Source of the DNA: Rhodospirillaceae bacterium
Lineage (GTDB): Bacteria; Pseudomonadota; Alphaproteobacteria; Rhodospirillales; UBA2165
DNA: 64,000 nt
NCBI GenBank assembly: GCA_018649725.1
Contig: JABIHH010000023.1
Span: 1-64,000 of the forward strand
Direction of reading: 5' to 3'
Below the pieces are notes generated by a model. That model did not search any database. It had not been told where the DNA came from and saw only the letters and a list, made by a program, of their open reading frames with translations. The translations under genes were made by a program, and so were the position numbers. Each line of letters opens with the position of its first letter. Positions within the stretch are counted from its first letter, which is position 1. This document shows, in pieces, positions 52,987 to 61,231 of the stretch.

Positions 52987-53820
52987 TTATGCCTTTAGCT
53001 TGTAGCCAGTGGCAAATAAGCGATGGCACCAGATCCATAGCACAATATTAACCCCGCACATGACAACAACACCTTGAATGACTGGGCTGTCCGACTGGCC
53101 AATAAAGCCAGCGCGCAAACCATCGATCGCATAGAAGAACGGATTGAACAAAGCGAGGGTCTGCAAAAATTCCGGCAGTCTTTCGATCGAATAGAACGTG
53201 CCGGAAAGAAAAGACAGCGGCGTTACGACAAAGCCCGTTATAACGGCCATCTGCTCATTTTTATCAGCCCAAATGCCGCCAATCACGCCGAGCATGGCCA
53301 TCATGTAAGACGCCGCAATCGCATGAAATAAGATGAGAAAAATATTGCTGGGCGCGACCGAGGTAAAAAAGCTCATCGCGATGGTCACCGCTACGCCGAC
53401 AGCGAGCCCCCGCGTTGCACCACCACTGGCATAAGCGAGCACAAGCTCGTGCGAGGTAAGCGGCGGCATCAAGGTATCAACAATATTGCCCTGCATCTTT
53501 GCGCCCATCAGCGAAGAAGTCGCATTGGCAAATGCATTTTGCAATATTGCCATCATGATCAAACCGGGCGCCAGAAACTGCACGAACGGCACGCCATTGA
53601 TATCGCCCCGTAAGCGGCCAATCGCAAGGGCGAAAATGGTCAGAAAAATGAGCGTCGTGATAACCGGTGCCAGCACCGTCTGAATATATACTTTGGAAAA
53701 GCGGCGCACTTCTCTGAGATAGAGCGTCTTAAGGCCAAGCCAATTTCGCCGGCCCGACGCCGGATTGGTTGCCGGACGATTTTCCAACATGGTGCGAATA
53801 TCTTGATGTGACTCAGGCAT
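52987..53820 (-). CDS. ABC-2 type permease, first of three tandem paralogues
   Basis: 277 residues from ATG 53820 (frame opens to 53979 but that part overlaps recX and is not homologous). Six helices; blocks VQFLAPGLIMMAILQNAFANA, NIVDTLMPPLTSHELV, SGGATRGLAVGV and FNPFFYAIDGLRAGF repeat those of the other two. A polar N-terminal tail of about 30 residues precedes the first helix. It is the promoter-proximal gene, divergent from recX with 109 bases between. Confidence 0.88.
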   Translation of the reverse strand: MPESHQDIRTMLENRPATNPASGRRNWLGLKTLYLREVRRFSKVYIQTVLAPVITTLIFLTIFALAIGRLRGDINGVPFVQFLAPGLIMMAILQNAFANATSSLMGAKMQGNIVDTLMPPLTSHELVLAYASGGATRGLAVGVAVTIAMSFFTSVAPSNIFLILFHAIAASYMMAMLGVIGGIWADKNEQMAVITGFVVTPLSFLSGTFYSIERLPEFLQTLALFNPFFYAIDGLRAGFIGQSDSPVIQGVVVMCGVNIVLWIWCHRLFATGYKLKA

Positions 53821-53929
53821 AATTAAATCTTTGCTCTCGTAAAGCACTCGTGTAATGGGGGCCGAGTTGGTATAAACGCCAGGACACGAAAACCCAAGCC
53901 CATTCCGACCGATTTGACGGAAAGTTATT

Positions 53930-54526
53930 GTGACAGAAGAATTTAAACGCGAGCCCCGCAAGAAGAAAGTACCGCGCAAGGTGACGCCTAAGTCACTGGA
54001 AAACGCAGCGCTGTATTATTTGCAGCGTTTTTCTTCATCAAGCGAAAATCTCAGGCGGGTGATGATGCGCCGCGTCTATCGTTCGGCCAAGCATCATGAC
54101 ACCGACCCCGAGGAGGGCGCCGAAATCCTCGATGCCCTGATTAAACGCTATAATGAGGTCGGGCTGCTGGATGACGCACAATTTGCCAAGGCGCGCGCCG
54201 GTGGTCTAAATCGGCGCGGCTCTTCGGCTCGGGCGATACGGGCAAAGCTTGCAGAAAAAGGCGTTGCCAAAGAGGTAATCGATGAAACCCTGGAACGCCT
54301 GAAAGACGAGGACCAGGATCCCGAGTTATCGGCGGCGGTTACGCTTGCTCGCAAACGGCGGTTGGGACCTTTTCGAGTAACGGATGATCGGCTTGAATTT
54401 AAGGAAAAAGATATGGCCATCCTGGCCCGCGCGGGCTTTAACTACAGTGTCGCACAGAAAATAATAGCAGCCGAAACTTCTGATGAGCTGGAAGAAGAGG
54501 TTGAAAAGAACATGTATGGCTCATAG
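53930..54526 (+). CDS. recX: RecX-family regulatory protein
   Basis: 198 residues, GTG start. Three-helix repeats typical of RecX: NAALYYLQRFSSSSENLRRVM, then YNEVGLLDDAQFAKARAGG, AIRAKLAEKGV and the C-terminal RAGFNYSVAQKII. It inhibits or modulates RecA filaments. A basic N-terminal stretch (KREPRKKKVPRKV) precedes the domain. recA is not in the window; the gene is alone. Confidence 0.92.
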   Translation: MTEEFKREPRKKKVPRKVTPKSLENAALYYLQRFSSSSENLRRVMMRRVYRSAKHHDTDPEEGAEILDALIKRYNEVGLLDDAQFAKARAGGLNRRGSSARAIRAKLAEKGVAKEVIDETLERLKDEDQDPELSAAVTLARKRRLGPFRVTDDRLEFKEKDMAILARAGFNYSVAQKIIAAETSDELEEEVEKNMYGS

Positions 54527-54590
54527 ATTGTCGCGGCGATTACCGCAGGGATTGCAGTAAATTTAAGATTGGTTGGAGTGTTAGTTTAAG

Positions 54591-55739
54591 ATGGAATTTA
54601 AGGTGGACGAATTTAGGGTTGTTTGGAATAGCGACTTTTTTGGTGTGACGGTCGGTGAAATGGCCATCGCCGCCATTGTCCTGTTCGTCTTCATACTGAT
54701 GCGTAAATTTTTTGCCCGCACGGTCATCGCGCGCCTGAAACGCTGGGCCAACCTTACTGAAACTGATGTCGATGACCAAATTATAGCGGCGCTTCAACAA
54801 CCGTTGATGTTCCTGTTTTTCATCATCGGCCTGTCCTTTGCCGTGCAGTGGATTTCCTTTGATGTGCAAACCGAAGAAATTTTAATTCGGATCGTAAAAT
54901 CCATGATCGCCTTCACGATTTTCTGGACGGGTTTCCGTCTGGTTGATCCGATCTCGATCTTTTTTGATCGCCTGTTGGTTAGGCTCGCTGGCCCTGTTGC
55001 CTCTGAAGTTAAAAACTATCTGCTAAAATTCTTGAAAATATTCTTATTTGGCTCCGGCATAGTTGCCGTGCTGGCGCAATGGGGCATTGACCCCTGGCCT
55101 TATTTTGCCGGTATTGGTGTGCTGTCTTTGCCCTTTGCTTTCGCTGCCAAAGATACTGTCTCCAATTTATTCGGCGGCATTAAGCTGATCCTGATTGACC
55201 GGGTGTTTGCAGTCGGCGATTGGATTGAAGCGCCCAGTATCGGCCAAGGCACGGTTGAAGCAATAACCCTGTCGACAGTTAAAATTAGAAAATTCTCCAA
55301 AGCCGTTCAAACGGTGCCCAATGGCATAATTGCCAATGAGCCGATCACCAATTGGACCCGGATGAGCAACCGTCGCATTAAGATGGATATTGGCTTGGTC
55401 TATTCAACGACATCGGAGCAGTTCGAGACCATATTGGGGAAAATTCGCGACTATATTGCCGCCGATGAGCGAGTTGATCACTCGGTCACCGAGATGGTTC
55501 ATATGGTCGCCTTTAATGCTTCCAGCGTCGATATCAATCTCTATTACTTCACGATTACCAAAGATTGGGTGGCCTGGCGTGATATTGTTGAGGAACATAT
55601 GCTGGTCTTTATGAAAATTGTCGAAGAAGCGGGTTCCAGCTTCGCCTTTCCGTCACAGTCAATTTATGTCGAAGGTCTTGAGGGTGATAATCTCAGCGTC
55701 GTAAATGCTGCCCTCGACCCCCAAGAAAGTAAAGTTTAA
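54591..55739 (+). CDS. MscS-family mechanosensitive channel
   Basis: 382 residues: about five membrane helices, then the MscS pore helix and beta domain (GIGVLSLPFAFAAKDTVSNLFGGIKLI, then RVFAVGDWIEAPS and GTVEAITLSTVKIRKF) and the C-terminal cytosolic region (about 245-370). It protects against osmotic downshift or senses tension. 64 bases from recX, and its stop abuts the ATG of the DUF6165 gene. Confidence 0.93.
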   Translation: MEFKVDEFRVVWNSDFFGVTVGEMAIAAIVLFVFILMRKFFARTVIARLKRWANLTETDVDDQIIAALQQPLMFLFFIIGLSFAVQWISFDVQTEEILIRIVKSMIAFTIFWTGFRLVDPISIFFDRLLVRLAGPVASEVKNYLLKFLKIFLFGSGIVAVLAQWGIDPWPYFAGIGVLSLPFAFAAKDTVSNLFGGIKLILIDRVFAVGDWIEAPSIGQGTVEAITLSTVKIRKFSKAVQTVPNGIIANEPITNWTRMSNRRIKMDIGLVYSTTSEQFETILGKIRDYIAADERVDHSVTEMVHMVAFNASSVDINLYYFTITKDWVAWRDIVEEHMLVFMKIVEEAGSSFAFPSQSIYVEGLEGDNLSVVNAALDPQESKV

Positions 55740-56147
55740 ATGTCAGCTGACTCTCCTGTTAAATCTATCCTGGTCGATGTCGCACCCGGAGAAATGATCG
55801 ATAAAATCACCATCCTCACGATTAAATCTGAGCGCATGGAGGATGCGGCAAAGCTGGTTAATGTGCGCCACGAGTTGGAAATACTATCCTCGACGCGCGA
55901 TAGGGAAATCCCAAGCTCATCCGAACTTGATGCGCTGACGACGAAGCTGAAAGAGGTCAATGAGGCGTTGTGGGAAATTGAAGACGACATTCGTGACTGC
56001 GAAGCGGCCAAAGACTATTCACAGAAATTCATCGACCTCGCCCGCGCCGTCTACATAACCAACGATGAACGTGCCGATCTCAAACGCGAGATCAACATGC
56101 TGTTGGGCTCTGACATCGTCGAAGAAAAATCCTATAAGGAATACTAA
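55740..56147 (+). CDS. DUF6165 family protein
   Basis: 135 residues, all-helical. Conserved start VAPGEMIDKITILTIKSER and central LKEVNEALWEIEDDIR match the family I know as DUF6165, often found near lipopolysaccharide or polysaccharide genes. No function is established. The ATG follows the MscS stop codon with no gap, so it is co-translated. An inverted palindromic pair follows at 56157. Confidence 0.85.
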   Translation: MSADSPVKSILVDVAPGEMIDKITILTIKSERMEDAAKLVNVRHELEILSSTRDREIPSSSELDALTTKLKEVNEALWEIEDDIRDCEAAKDYSQKFIDLARAVYITNDERADLKREINMLLGSDIVEEKSYKEY

Positions 56148-56156
56148 GGGGGTTTG

Positions 56157-56181
56157 TCATTCTGACGAAGTCAGAATCCGG
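56157..56181 (-). repeat. Dispersed palindromic element, copy E (degenerate)
   Basis: TCATTCTGAC-gaa-GTCAGAATCCGG, an 8-base stem with a shorter loop, in the opposite orientation to copy D. Sits 10 bases after the DUF6165 stop codon. Confidence 0.65.
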
Positions 56182-56197
56182 CATGCTTCAACTAATT

Positions 56198-56225
56198 CTG
56201 GATCCTGATCAAGTTCAGGATGACG
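56198..56225 (+). repeat. Dispersed palindromic element, copy D
   Basis: CTGGAT...ATGACG pattern with stem ATCCTGA / TCAGGAT. Forms with copy E an inverted pair between converging genes, as at 11975-12054, and may terminate both transcripts. Confidence 0.75.
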
Positions 56226-56266
56226 GCTTTTCTTATTCAGTAAATTGTCACTGAAACGCACCGAAA

Positions 56267-56722
56267 CTAAAACCGCCATTTTTTGGTCACTCCGGCAGCT
56301 GCGAATATTTGTTGAATATCGCGAACGCGTTTGAGCTTCACCAAATGAGATTGGCAGGTCGAACAATCTGAGCTGCCAAAACCGGGTACTGGAAATTCTG
56401 CGTTTCTCATCGCCGCCGCCTGTGCCACCAATGCACATTCGCTGCCGCCCGCGACAATTCCCAAGGCGATGAGACGTCCTTTGCTGGTAATGTGGTCAAT
56501 ATGCCAATGCAGGCTGGATTTGGGGCGAATGTGGCGACCCAGACGGGCTTTCAGTCCACCTGGCCCGTAAGCGCTGCCGCCATAGAAATAGAGCCCTTTA
56601 TTTAGGATAACCCGGTCAAATTTACCTATGTCGAGTTGAAGCGGCTCCTGAAGGCGTGTGACAAACCCGTAAGCACCCGGAGTATTTGGTATTTTATCAA
56701 TAATATCAGTGGGTTGAAGCAT
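56267..56722 (-). CDS. DUF123 (GIY-YIG-like) protein
   Basis: 151 residues from ATG 56722 (the longer frame to 56800 is non-homologous and runs into the neighbouring promoter). Motifs PGAYGFVTRL, LYFYGGSAYGPGGLKARLGRH and LHWHIDHI, plus the late Cys block SSDCSTCQSHL, fit DUF123, a GIY-YIG-related nuclease-like family often fused to endonuclease III. Catalytic function is unproven. Divergent from the cyclic-nucleotide-binding gene with 91 bases between. Confidence 0.88.
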   Translation of the reverse strand: MLQPTDIIDKIPNTPGAYGFVTRLQEPLQLDIGKFDRVILNKGLYFYGGSAYGPGGLKARLGRHIRPKSSLHWHIDHITSKGRLIALGIVAGGSECALVAQAAAMRNAEFPVPGFGSSDCSTCQSHLVKLKRVRDIQQIFAAAGVTKKWRF

Positions 56723-56813
56723 TATATATTTTAAGGCCAAAATCCCTAAATTGGCAACATAATTGCATTGTAATTGCAGTATTTCGTATTTTGGGCGCAA
56801 TAGGCTGCACGTT

Positions 56814-58688
56814 ATGGATAAAAACTATACGGATGGCGAGATTATTTTCCGCGAGGGCGATGCAAGTTCATCGGCCTTTGTGATTGTGTCTGGCCAGGTG
56901 GAGCTGCTTAAAAACACTTCTAGTGGTCCGGTCAATGGCATGGTTTGCTTGGCGATCCTGTCAGCTGGTGAGATCATCGGAGAAATGGGTATTGTCGACC
57001 GCTCCGCCCGTAGCGCAACCGCCCGGGCTGTTGGCTCGGTTACGTTGGATGTAATTGAGCGTGAGGGTTTTCTGGCCTCGCTGAAAGAGCAACCCGATGT
57101 CGCCCTGACGGTGATTGGTAATCTGGCTGAGCGCCTCCGCAATTCAAATGAAATGGCTGTCCGTCCCAAAGTCAGCAACGCCGCGCCGACGAAACTCGCT
57201 ACGCTTTCGACAGGCAGTAATCATTCTTCTTCTCATTCTTCTGCTGGTGCATTGACGTTATGGGATGCAATATTGAGCTTGTTTACCAAGCCGCTGGATA
57301 AAAGGCGTTTGCTTGAGTTTAGAGTGGCGCGTCTCGTCGGTGATGAAGATGGCAGCCAGACGAATTTGTTGGTCCGCGCGCTCTCCAATCAACCTGAATT
57401 GCGGGTCAAAGCCTATGAAGAGCCCTTGCCGGTAGAAGATACTGAAGAGAGATCGGCGTCGTTTCTGCAATCTGCTTTATCGACTGGGCGGCAATGGCTC
57501 GCTAAGGATAAGGCCGATCTGCTGATCTGGGGTGATGTCAATGAAGTTGGTACGGTCATTCATTTGCGTTTTGCCTCGCATGGCGGTGAAGCAGATCATC
57601 CAGGTGGGTTCCTGATATCTGACCGTCTCGCTTTGCCGACTAATTTCGATCCGGAATTTGGCAAGCTGCTCTATGCCGTTGCGGTTGCCGCGGTCGTGCC
57701 GCGCACCGAAGCGCAACGGCATTTGGTCAAGCCGCTTTTATTGCCGGCGCTTGAGGCGGCACAACAGGCCGAACAGGAGCCGCCCCATGAACTGGTGGCG
57801 AGAGATCAAGCGACGATCCAGGTTTGTTATGGTAATGTGACGGCCTTAATAGGTCACTACATGGGTGATCCAAATTGGCTCCGCAAGGCAGCGACGGCGT
57901 ATCAAGAGGTCTTGGAGGCAATTTCAAAGGATGCCGACCCAATAGCCTATGCGAATGTGCAATATCACCTCTACCGGATACGTCAGGTTCTGGGAGAGCG
58001 CGGCAGTGACCCAGAAATTTTGCAAGCCGCCGCCACGGGTTTTGAGGAACTTCTCGAGCTCTTTAGCTATGGAGATTTCCCCCGTGAATGGGCATGCCTG
58101 CAAAGCCGGATCGGCAGTTCGCTCTATCGATTGGATGCTATCAACGGTGAAACGGCCTTGTTGAAAAATTCGATCGCGGCCTATCAGTCATCGTTGCACG
58201 TCTTTACCAAATTAGACGCTCCGCTCAAATGGAGCGAAGTAAAAAACAACCTCGCCCAAGCTCTTCAAGTATGGGGCGATCTCGCCCGCAACACAGAAAT
58301 TCTCGAGCGCGCAGTCGCGGCCTGCCAGGAAGCTTTGCAAGTGCGCAATCGATTGGAAACACCGATGTTGTGGGCTGCCACCCAAAATAATTTGGGATCG
58401 GCACTCTTTTTGCTCGGTCGTTTGACGGAAGATTCGGAGCATTTAGAAGGTGCTGCCGAGTCTTTTGGCAAAGCGCTGGAGATATATCAGCTTTATGGCG
58501 CGGCGCGGTTGAGCCGGGTGACGGATCGTAACATGACCAAGGCTGAGAATTTATTGCGTGCTCGCCTGGCCAGGCGCGTTGCCAAAGTCTATTGGGATGG
58601 TGATGAAGTCGGTTCGAATGAAGAATTGTCGAAAAGCCGCCGCGATCAAATTTTTCGCAATGAGATCGAAAATCACGCTGTTTCATAA
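56814..58688 (+). CDS. Cyclic nucleotide-binding domain plus TPR-like helical repeat protein
   Basis: 624 residues from ATG 56814. N-terminal cNMP-binding domain (about 1-115) with the phosphate-binding cassette GEIIGEMGIVDRSAR and ATARAVG; a Ser/His-rich linker; a poorly defined central domain (about 150-330; GDVNEVGTVIHLRF); and a C-terminal all-helical region (about 335-600) of repeats such as AATAYQEVLEAISKD, NNLAQALQVWGDL and NLGSALFLLGRL. It has no DNA-binding helix-turn-helix, so it is a cyclic-nucleotide-responsive scaffold rather than a CRP regulator. No partner gene is adjacent; role unknown. Confidence 0.82.
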   Translation: MDKNYTDGEIIFREGDASSSAFVIVSGQVELLKNTSSGPVNGMVCLAILSAGEIIGEMGIVDRSARSATARAVGSVTLDVIEREGFLASLKEQPDVALTVIGNLAERLRNSNEMAVRPKVSNAAPTKLATLSTGSNHSSSHSSAGALTLWDAILSLFTKPLDKRRLLEFRVARLVGDEDGSQTNLLVRALSNQPELRVKAYEEPLPVEDTEERSASFLQSALSTGRQWLAKDKADLLIWGDVNEVGTVIHLRFASHGGEADHPGGFLISDRLALPTNFDPEFGKLLYAVAVAAVVPRTEAQRHLVKPLLLPALEAAQQAEQEPPHELVARDQATIQVCYGNVTALIGHYMGDPNWLRKAATAYQEVLEAISKDADPIAYANVQYHLYRIRQVLGERGSDPEILQAAATGFEELLELFSYGDFPREWACLQSRIGSSLYRLDAINGETALLKNSIAAYQSSLHVFTKLDAPLKWSEVKNNLAQALQVWGDLARNTEILERAVAACQEALQVRNRLETPMLWAATQNNLGSALFLLGRLTEDSEHLEGAAESFGKALEIYQLYGAARLSRVTDRNMTKAENLLRARLARRVAKVYWDGDEVGSNEELSKSRRDQIFRNEIENHAVS

Positions 58689-58810
58689 TTCCTATCCGAT
58701 GCAGATTAAATTTCACAACTTGTTGATATCATTGAGGCATTGATGCCATTGGAATTCTTGGCTAAGTTGCAATCAAGGACCTTAAAATTTTGAGAGTTGA
58801 AGAGTAATTT

Positions 58811-59215
58811 ATGACAGATCGTGCGGCGGTTCTATTTGCCAATGATGCGTTTTACGTTGCGTTTTTGAGTCATGATATCCAGGCTATGGATGACCTTTGG
58901 GCGCGAGGCCAGACGATTAGCTGTGTCCATCCGGGTTGGAATCACCTCTCGGGTAGAGATGTCGTTATGGAGAGCTGGGACGGCATATTGGCCAATCAAA
59001 ATGGCCCGATGTTTGAGATTAAAGGCGCGACCGTGAGCGTCTTTGAAGATACCGCTGTCGTCATCTGCTATGAAGTCTTTGAAGATACCACAATGGTCGC
59101 GACGAACGTCTTTGTCAGAGAAGACGGTGAATGGCGCCTCATGCATCATCAGGCAAGTGCGTCACCGCCACCGCCCGTTTCAGATGAAGTTGAACCGCCA
59201 AACACCATTCAATAA
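58811..59215 (+). CDS. NTF2-like (SnoaL-type) protein
   Basis: 134 residues, cone-shaped alpha+beta fold. Motifs FANDAFYVAFLSHDIQAMDDLW, VHPGWNHLSGRDVVMES and the strands ATVSVFEDTAVVICYE and MVATNVFVREDGEWRLMHHQAS fit the NTF2-like superfamily, close to the group with a C-terminal tail. Catalytic residues are not identifiable, so it may bind a small ligand. It is 122 bases after the cNMP gene, 186 bases before the tungsten oxidoreductase gene. Confidence 0.88.
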   Translation: MTDRAAVLFANDAFYVAFLSHDIQAMDDLWARGQTISCVHPGWNHLSGRDVVMESWDGILANQNGPMFEIKGATVSVFEDTAVVICYEVFEDTTMVATNVFVREDGEWRLMHHQASASPPPPVSDEVEPPNTIQ

Positions 59216-59401
59216 TCTCACACTATAATTTGGGTTAAAAACTTAACGGATTTCCTAAAATCGGGCTTGATTCAGCCGGACTGTTGGGAGACCATACAAA
59301 TTATACACATTCACTTAAAAACAATTGCGACTCCATCGATCAGAGCCATTTCTGCGTTGGTTTCGGTCGCAAATAACAATTTGACCTTAGGATGAGACGA
59401 C

Positions 59402-61114
59402 ATGCGCAAATATCTAAACATTAATCTTAGTGATCAATCAATTGAAACAGAAGAGCTTAATGGCTTGGATTCAATTCGGGTCGGTCGGCATTTCATTGCA
59501 AAAACCTTGCTTGAAAAGGGAGCCGCGACCGTTGATCCATTGGGGCCGGATAATCCGCTGATTTTCTCAGCCGGGCCTTTCGCTGGCTCAAACTTCTCAA
59601 ATGCTAATCGCATCAGTGTCGGCTGCAAAAGTCCGCTCACCGGTGGCATCAAAGAAGCCAATTCTGGCGGCACCTTTGCTTTTGCTTTGGGTCAGTTAGA
59701 AATTGCCGGCTTTACGCTAAATGGCCAGTCTGATGACTGGGTGGTGATCCGCATTCCGCAAGAAGGTGATATTTCATTTGAAGATGCATCACCCTATCTC
59801 GGCAAAGGCAATTTTGAAGTAAGCCGCATGCTGCATGAGAAATATGGCGACAAAGTCAGTCTCGGTATCTGTAGTCCGGTCGGCGAATATGGCGGCCTGA
59901 TGGCTGGTATTTCCTTCACCGATCCTGAAAAACGCCCGGTCCGAATTGCCGCCAGAGGTGGCGTCGGCGCTGTTATGGGCTCTAAGAAAGTCAAAGCTAT
60001 TGTTGTCGATCGCCACAAAATGCCGGAGTTCAGCGACCGTAAAAAATATATGGGCTCGGTCAAAGCCTACAGCAAAATGCTGGATGAGGACCCGGCGATT
60101 GACGCCTTCCGCAAATTAGGCACCGCAATGGTCGGTGACTTCACCAATAAAGTTGGTGGTCTGCCAACCCGCAATTTCAGCGCTGGCACGATTGTTGGCA
60201 AAGACGAGGGCCCGCTGAAGCTTGGTGGTCAATATATCCGTGAGGTAACTCTGGAGAGGGGTGGTGAGCCGACCCATGCCTGCATGCCAGGCTGCATGAT
60301 CAAATGTTCCAACATCTACGTCGATGAAGACGGCAAAGATATGGTGTCGCCTTTGGAATATGAAACCCTTGGTCTGGTGGGCAGTAATTGCGGCCTGACC
60401 GATCCCGATCACGTTGCTTTTTTGAACAATATTGCCAATGACCTTGGCATTGATACCATCGAAATCGGTGCGACCATCGGTGTGCTGATGGAAGCGGGCG
60501 AAGGCGCGTTTGGAGATCATGATTACATGGCAGGCGTGATGGAAGATATCCGCGATGGCAATGACAAAGGTAAGCTTTATGCGCAAGGTACCACCAGGGT
60601 AGGTGAGCACTTTAATGTTAAGCGTATTCCAGCGATTAAAAAGCAGGGCATCAGCGCCTATGATCCCCGCGAGATTGAAGTTACTGGTATTTCCATGATG
60701 GTAACCGCACAAGGGGCGGATCATACCACCGGTAATATTCCGACCTTCCAATGCAAAGACAAATCGACAGAAGAATTGGTCGCGGCCAGCTTGGACATCC
60801 AAGAAGATTGCGCGGCTGCCGATTCCTTAGGGCTTTGCCTGTTTGGTCGCTCGGTGACCAATATCAATCAAGATTTTATCGCCGACGCGTTGAACAGCGC
60901 TCATGGCACGGATCTGACCGAAGGCTTTATGAAAGAGCTCGGCCGGGAAACGCTCGCCATGGAATGGCAATTTAATAAAGACGCCGGCTTTACCGAAGAA
61001 GACGATGAACTGCCACAATTTTTCTATGATGAGATTCTGGCAGATAAAGACGTCGCTGCCCGGCATCACACAACAGAGGTCAATGCCGCTTTCCGCGCGT
61101 TGATCGAAAAGTAA
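59402..61114 (+). CDS. Aldehyde ferredoxin oxidoreductase family (tungsten/molybdopterin) enzyme
   Basis: 570 residues, the typical one-chain length. N-terminal pterin-binding domain (LIFSAGPFAGS, RISVGCKSP, ARGGVGAVMGSKKVKAI), and the 4Fe-4S ligands Cys294, Cys298, Cys302 (HACMPGCMIKC) and Cys479 (GLCLFGR). It should oxidise an aldehyde, carboxylate or aromatic acyl compound using a tungsten or molybdenum bis-pterin with ferredoxin-like electron acceptors. Start ATG 59402 lies 9 bases behind TTAGGA. It converges on a GltD-PyrK-like flavoprotein that could be its redox partner. Unusual in an aerobe; the substrate is unknown. Confidence 0.93.
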   Translation: MRKYLNINLSDQSIETEELNGLDSIRVGRHFIAKTLLEKGAATVDPLGPDNPLIFSAGPFAGSNFSNANRISVGCKSPLTGGIKEANSGGTFAFALGQLEIAGFTLNGQSDDWVVIRIPQEGDISFEDASPYLGKGNFEVSRMLHEKYGDKVSLGICSPVGEYGGLMAGISFTDPEKRPVRIAARGGVGAVMGSKKVKAIVVDRHKMPEFSDRKKYMGSVKAYSKMLDEDPAIDAFRKLGTAMVGDFTNKVGGLPTRNFSAGTIVGKDEGPLKLGGQYIREVTLERGGEPTHACMPGCMIKCSNIYVDEDGKDMVSPLEYETLGLVGSNCGLTDPDHVAFLNNIANDLGIDTIEIGATIGVLMEAGEGAFGDHDYMAGVMEDIRDGNDKGKLYAQGTTRVGEHFNVKRIPAIKKQGISAYDPREIEVTGISMMVTAQGADHTTGNIPTFQCKDKSTEELVAASLDIQEDCAAADSLGLCLFGRSVTNINQDFIADALNSAHGTDLTEGFMKELGRETLAMEWQFNKDAGFTEEDDELPQFFYDEILADKDVAARHHTTEVNAAFRALIEK

Positions 61115-61144
61115 GCTGAGCCATTAGCTTTATTGCTATTCAGT

Positions 61145-61181
61145 AAGGCCGATCTCGTTATAACAGCGAGATCGGCCTTTT
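61145..61181. terminator. Intrinsic terminator between converging genes
   Basis: Thirteen-base stem AAGGCCGATCTCG / CGAGATCGGCCTT (61145-61157, 61167-61179), loop of nine bases, followed by T-run to 61181 on the plus strand. Follows the aldehyde oxidoreductase by 31 bases and lies before the end of the flavoprotein gene on the other strand; the reverse T-run is short. Confidence 0.87.
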
Positions 61182-61231
61182 GTTGAAGAGTGTCCATTTT
61201 CTCAATTCAACGGGAATGTAATTTAAAACAA

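Noticed and set aside
59216-59401. Possible molybdenum/tungsten cofactor riboswitch before the aldehyde oxidoreductase gene
   Set aside because: No recognisable conserved core or terminator hairpin in the 186 bases; only ordinary AT-rich leader sequence seen.
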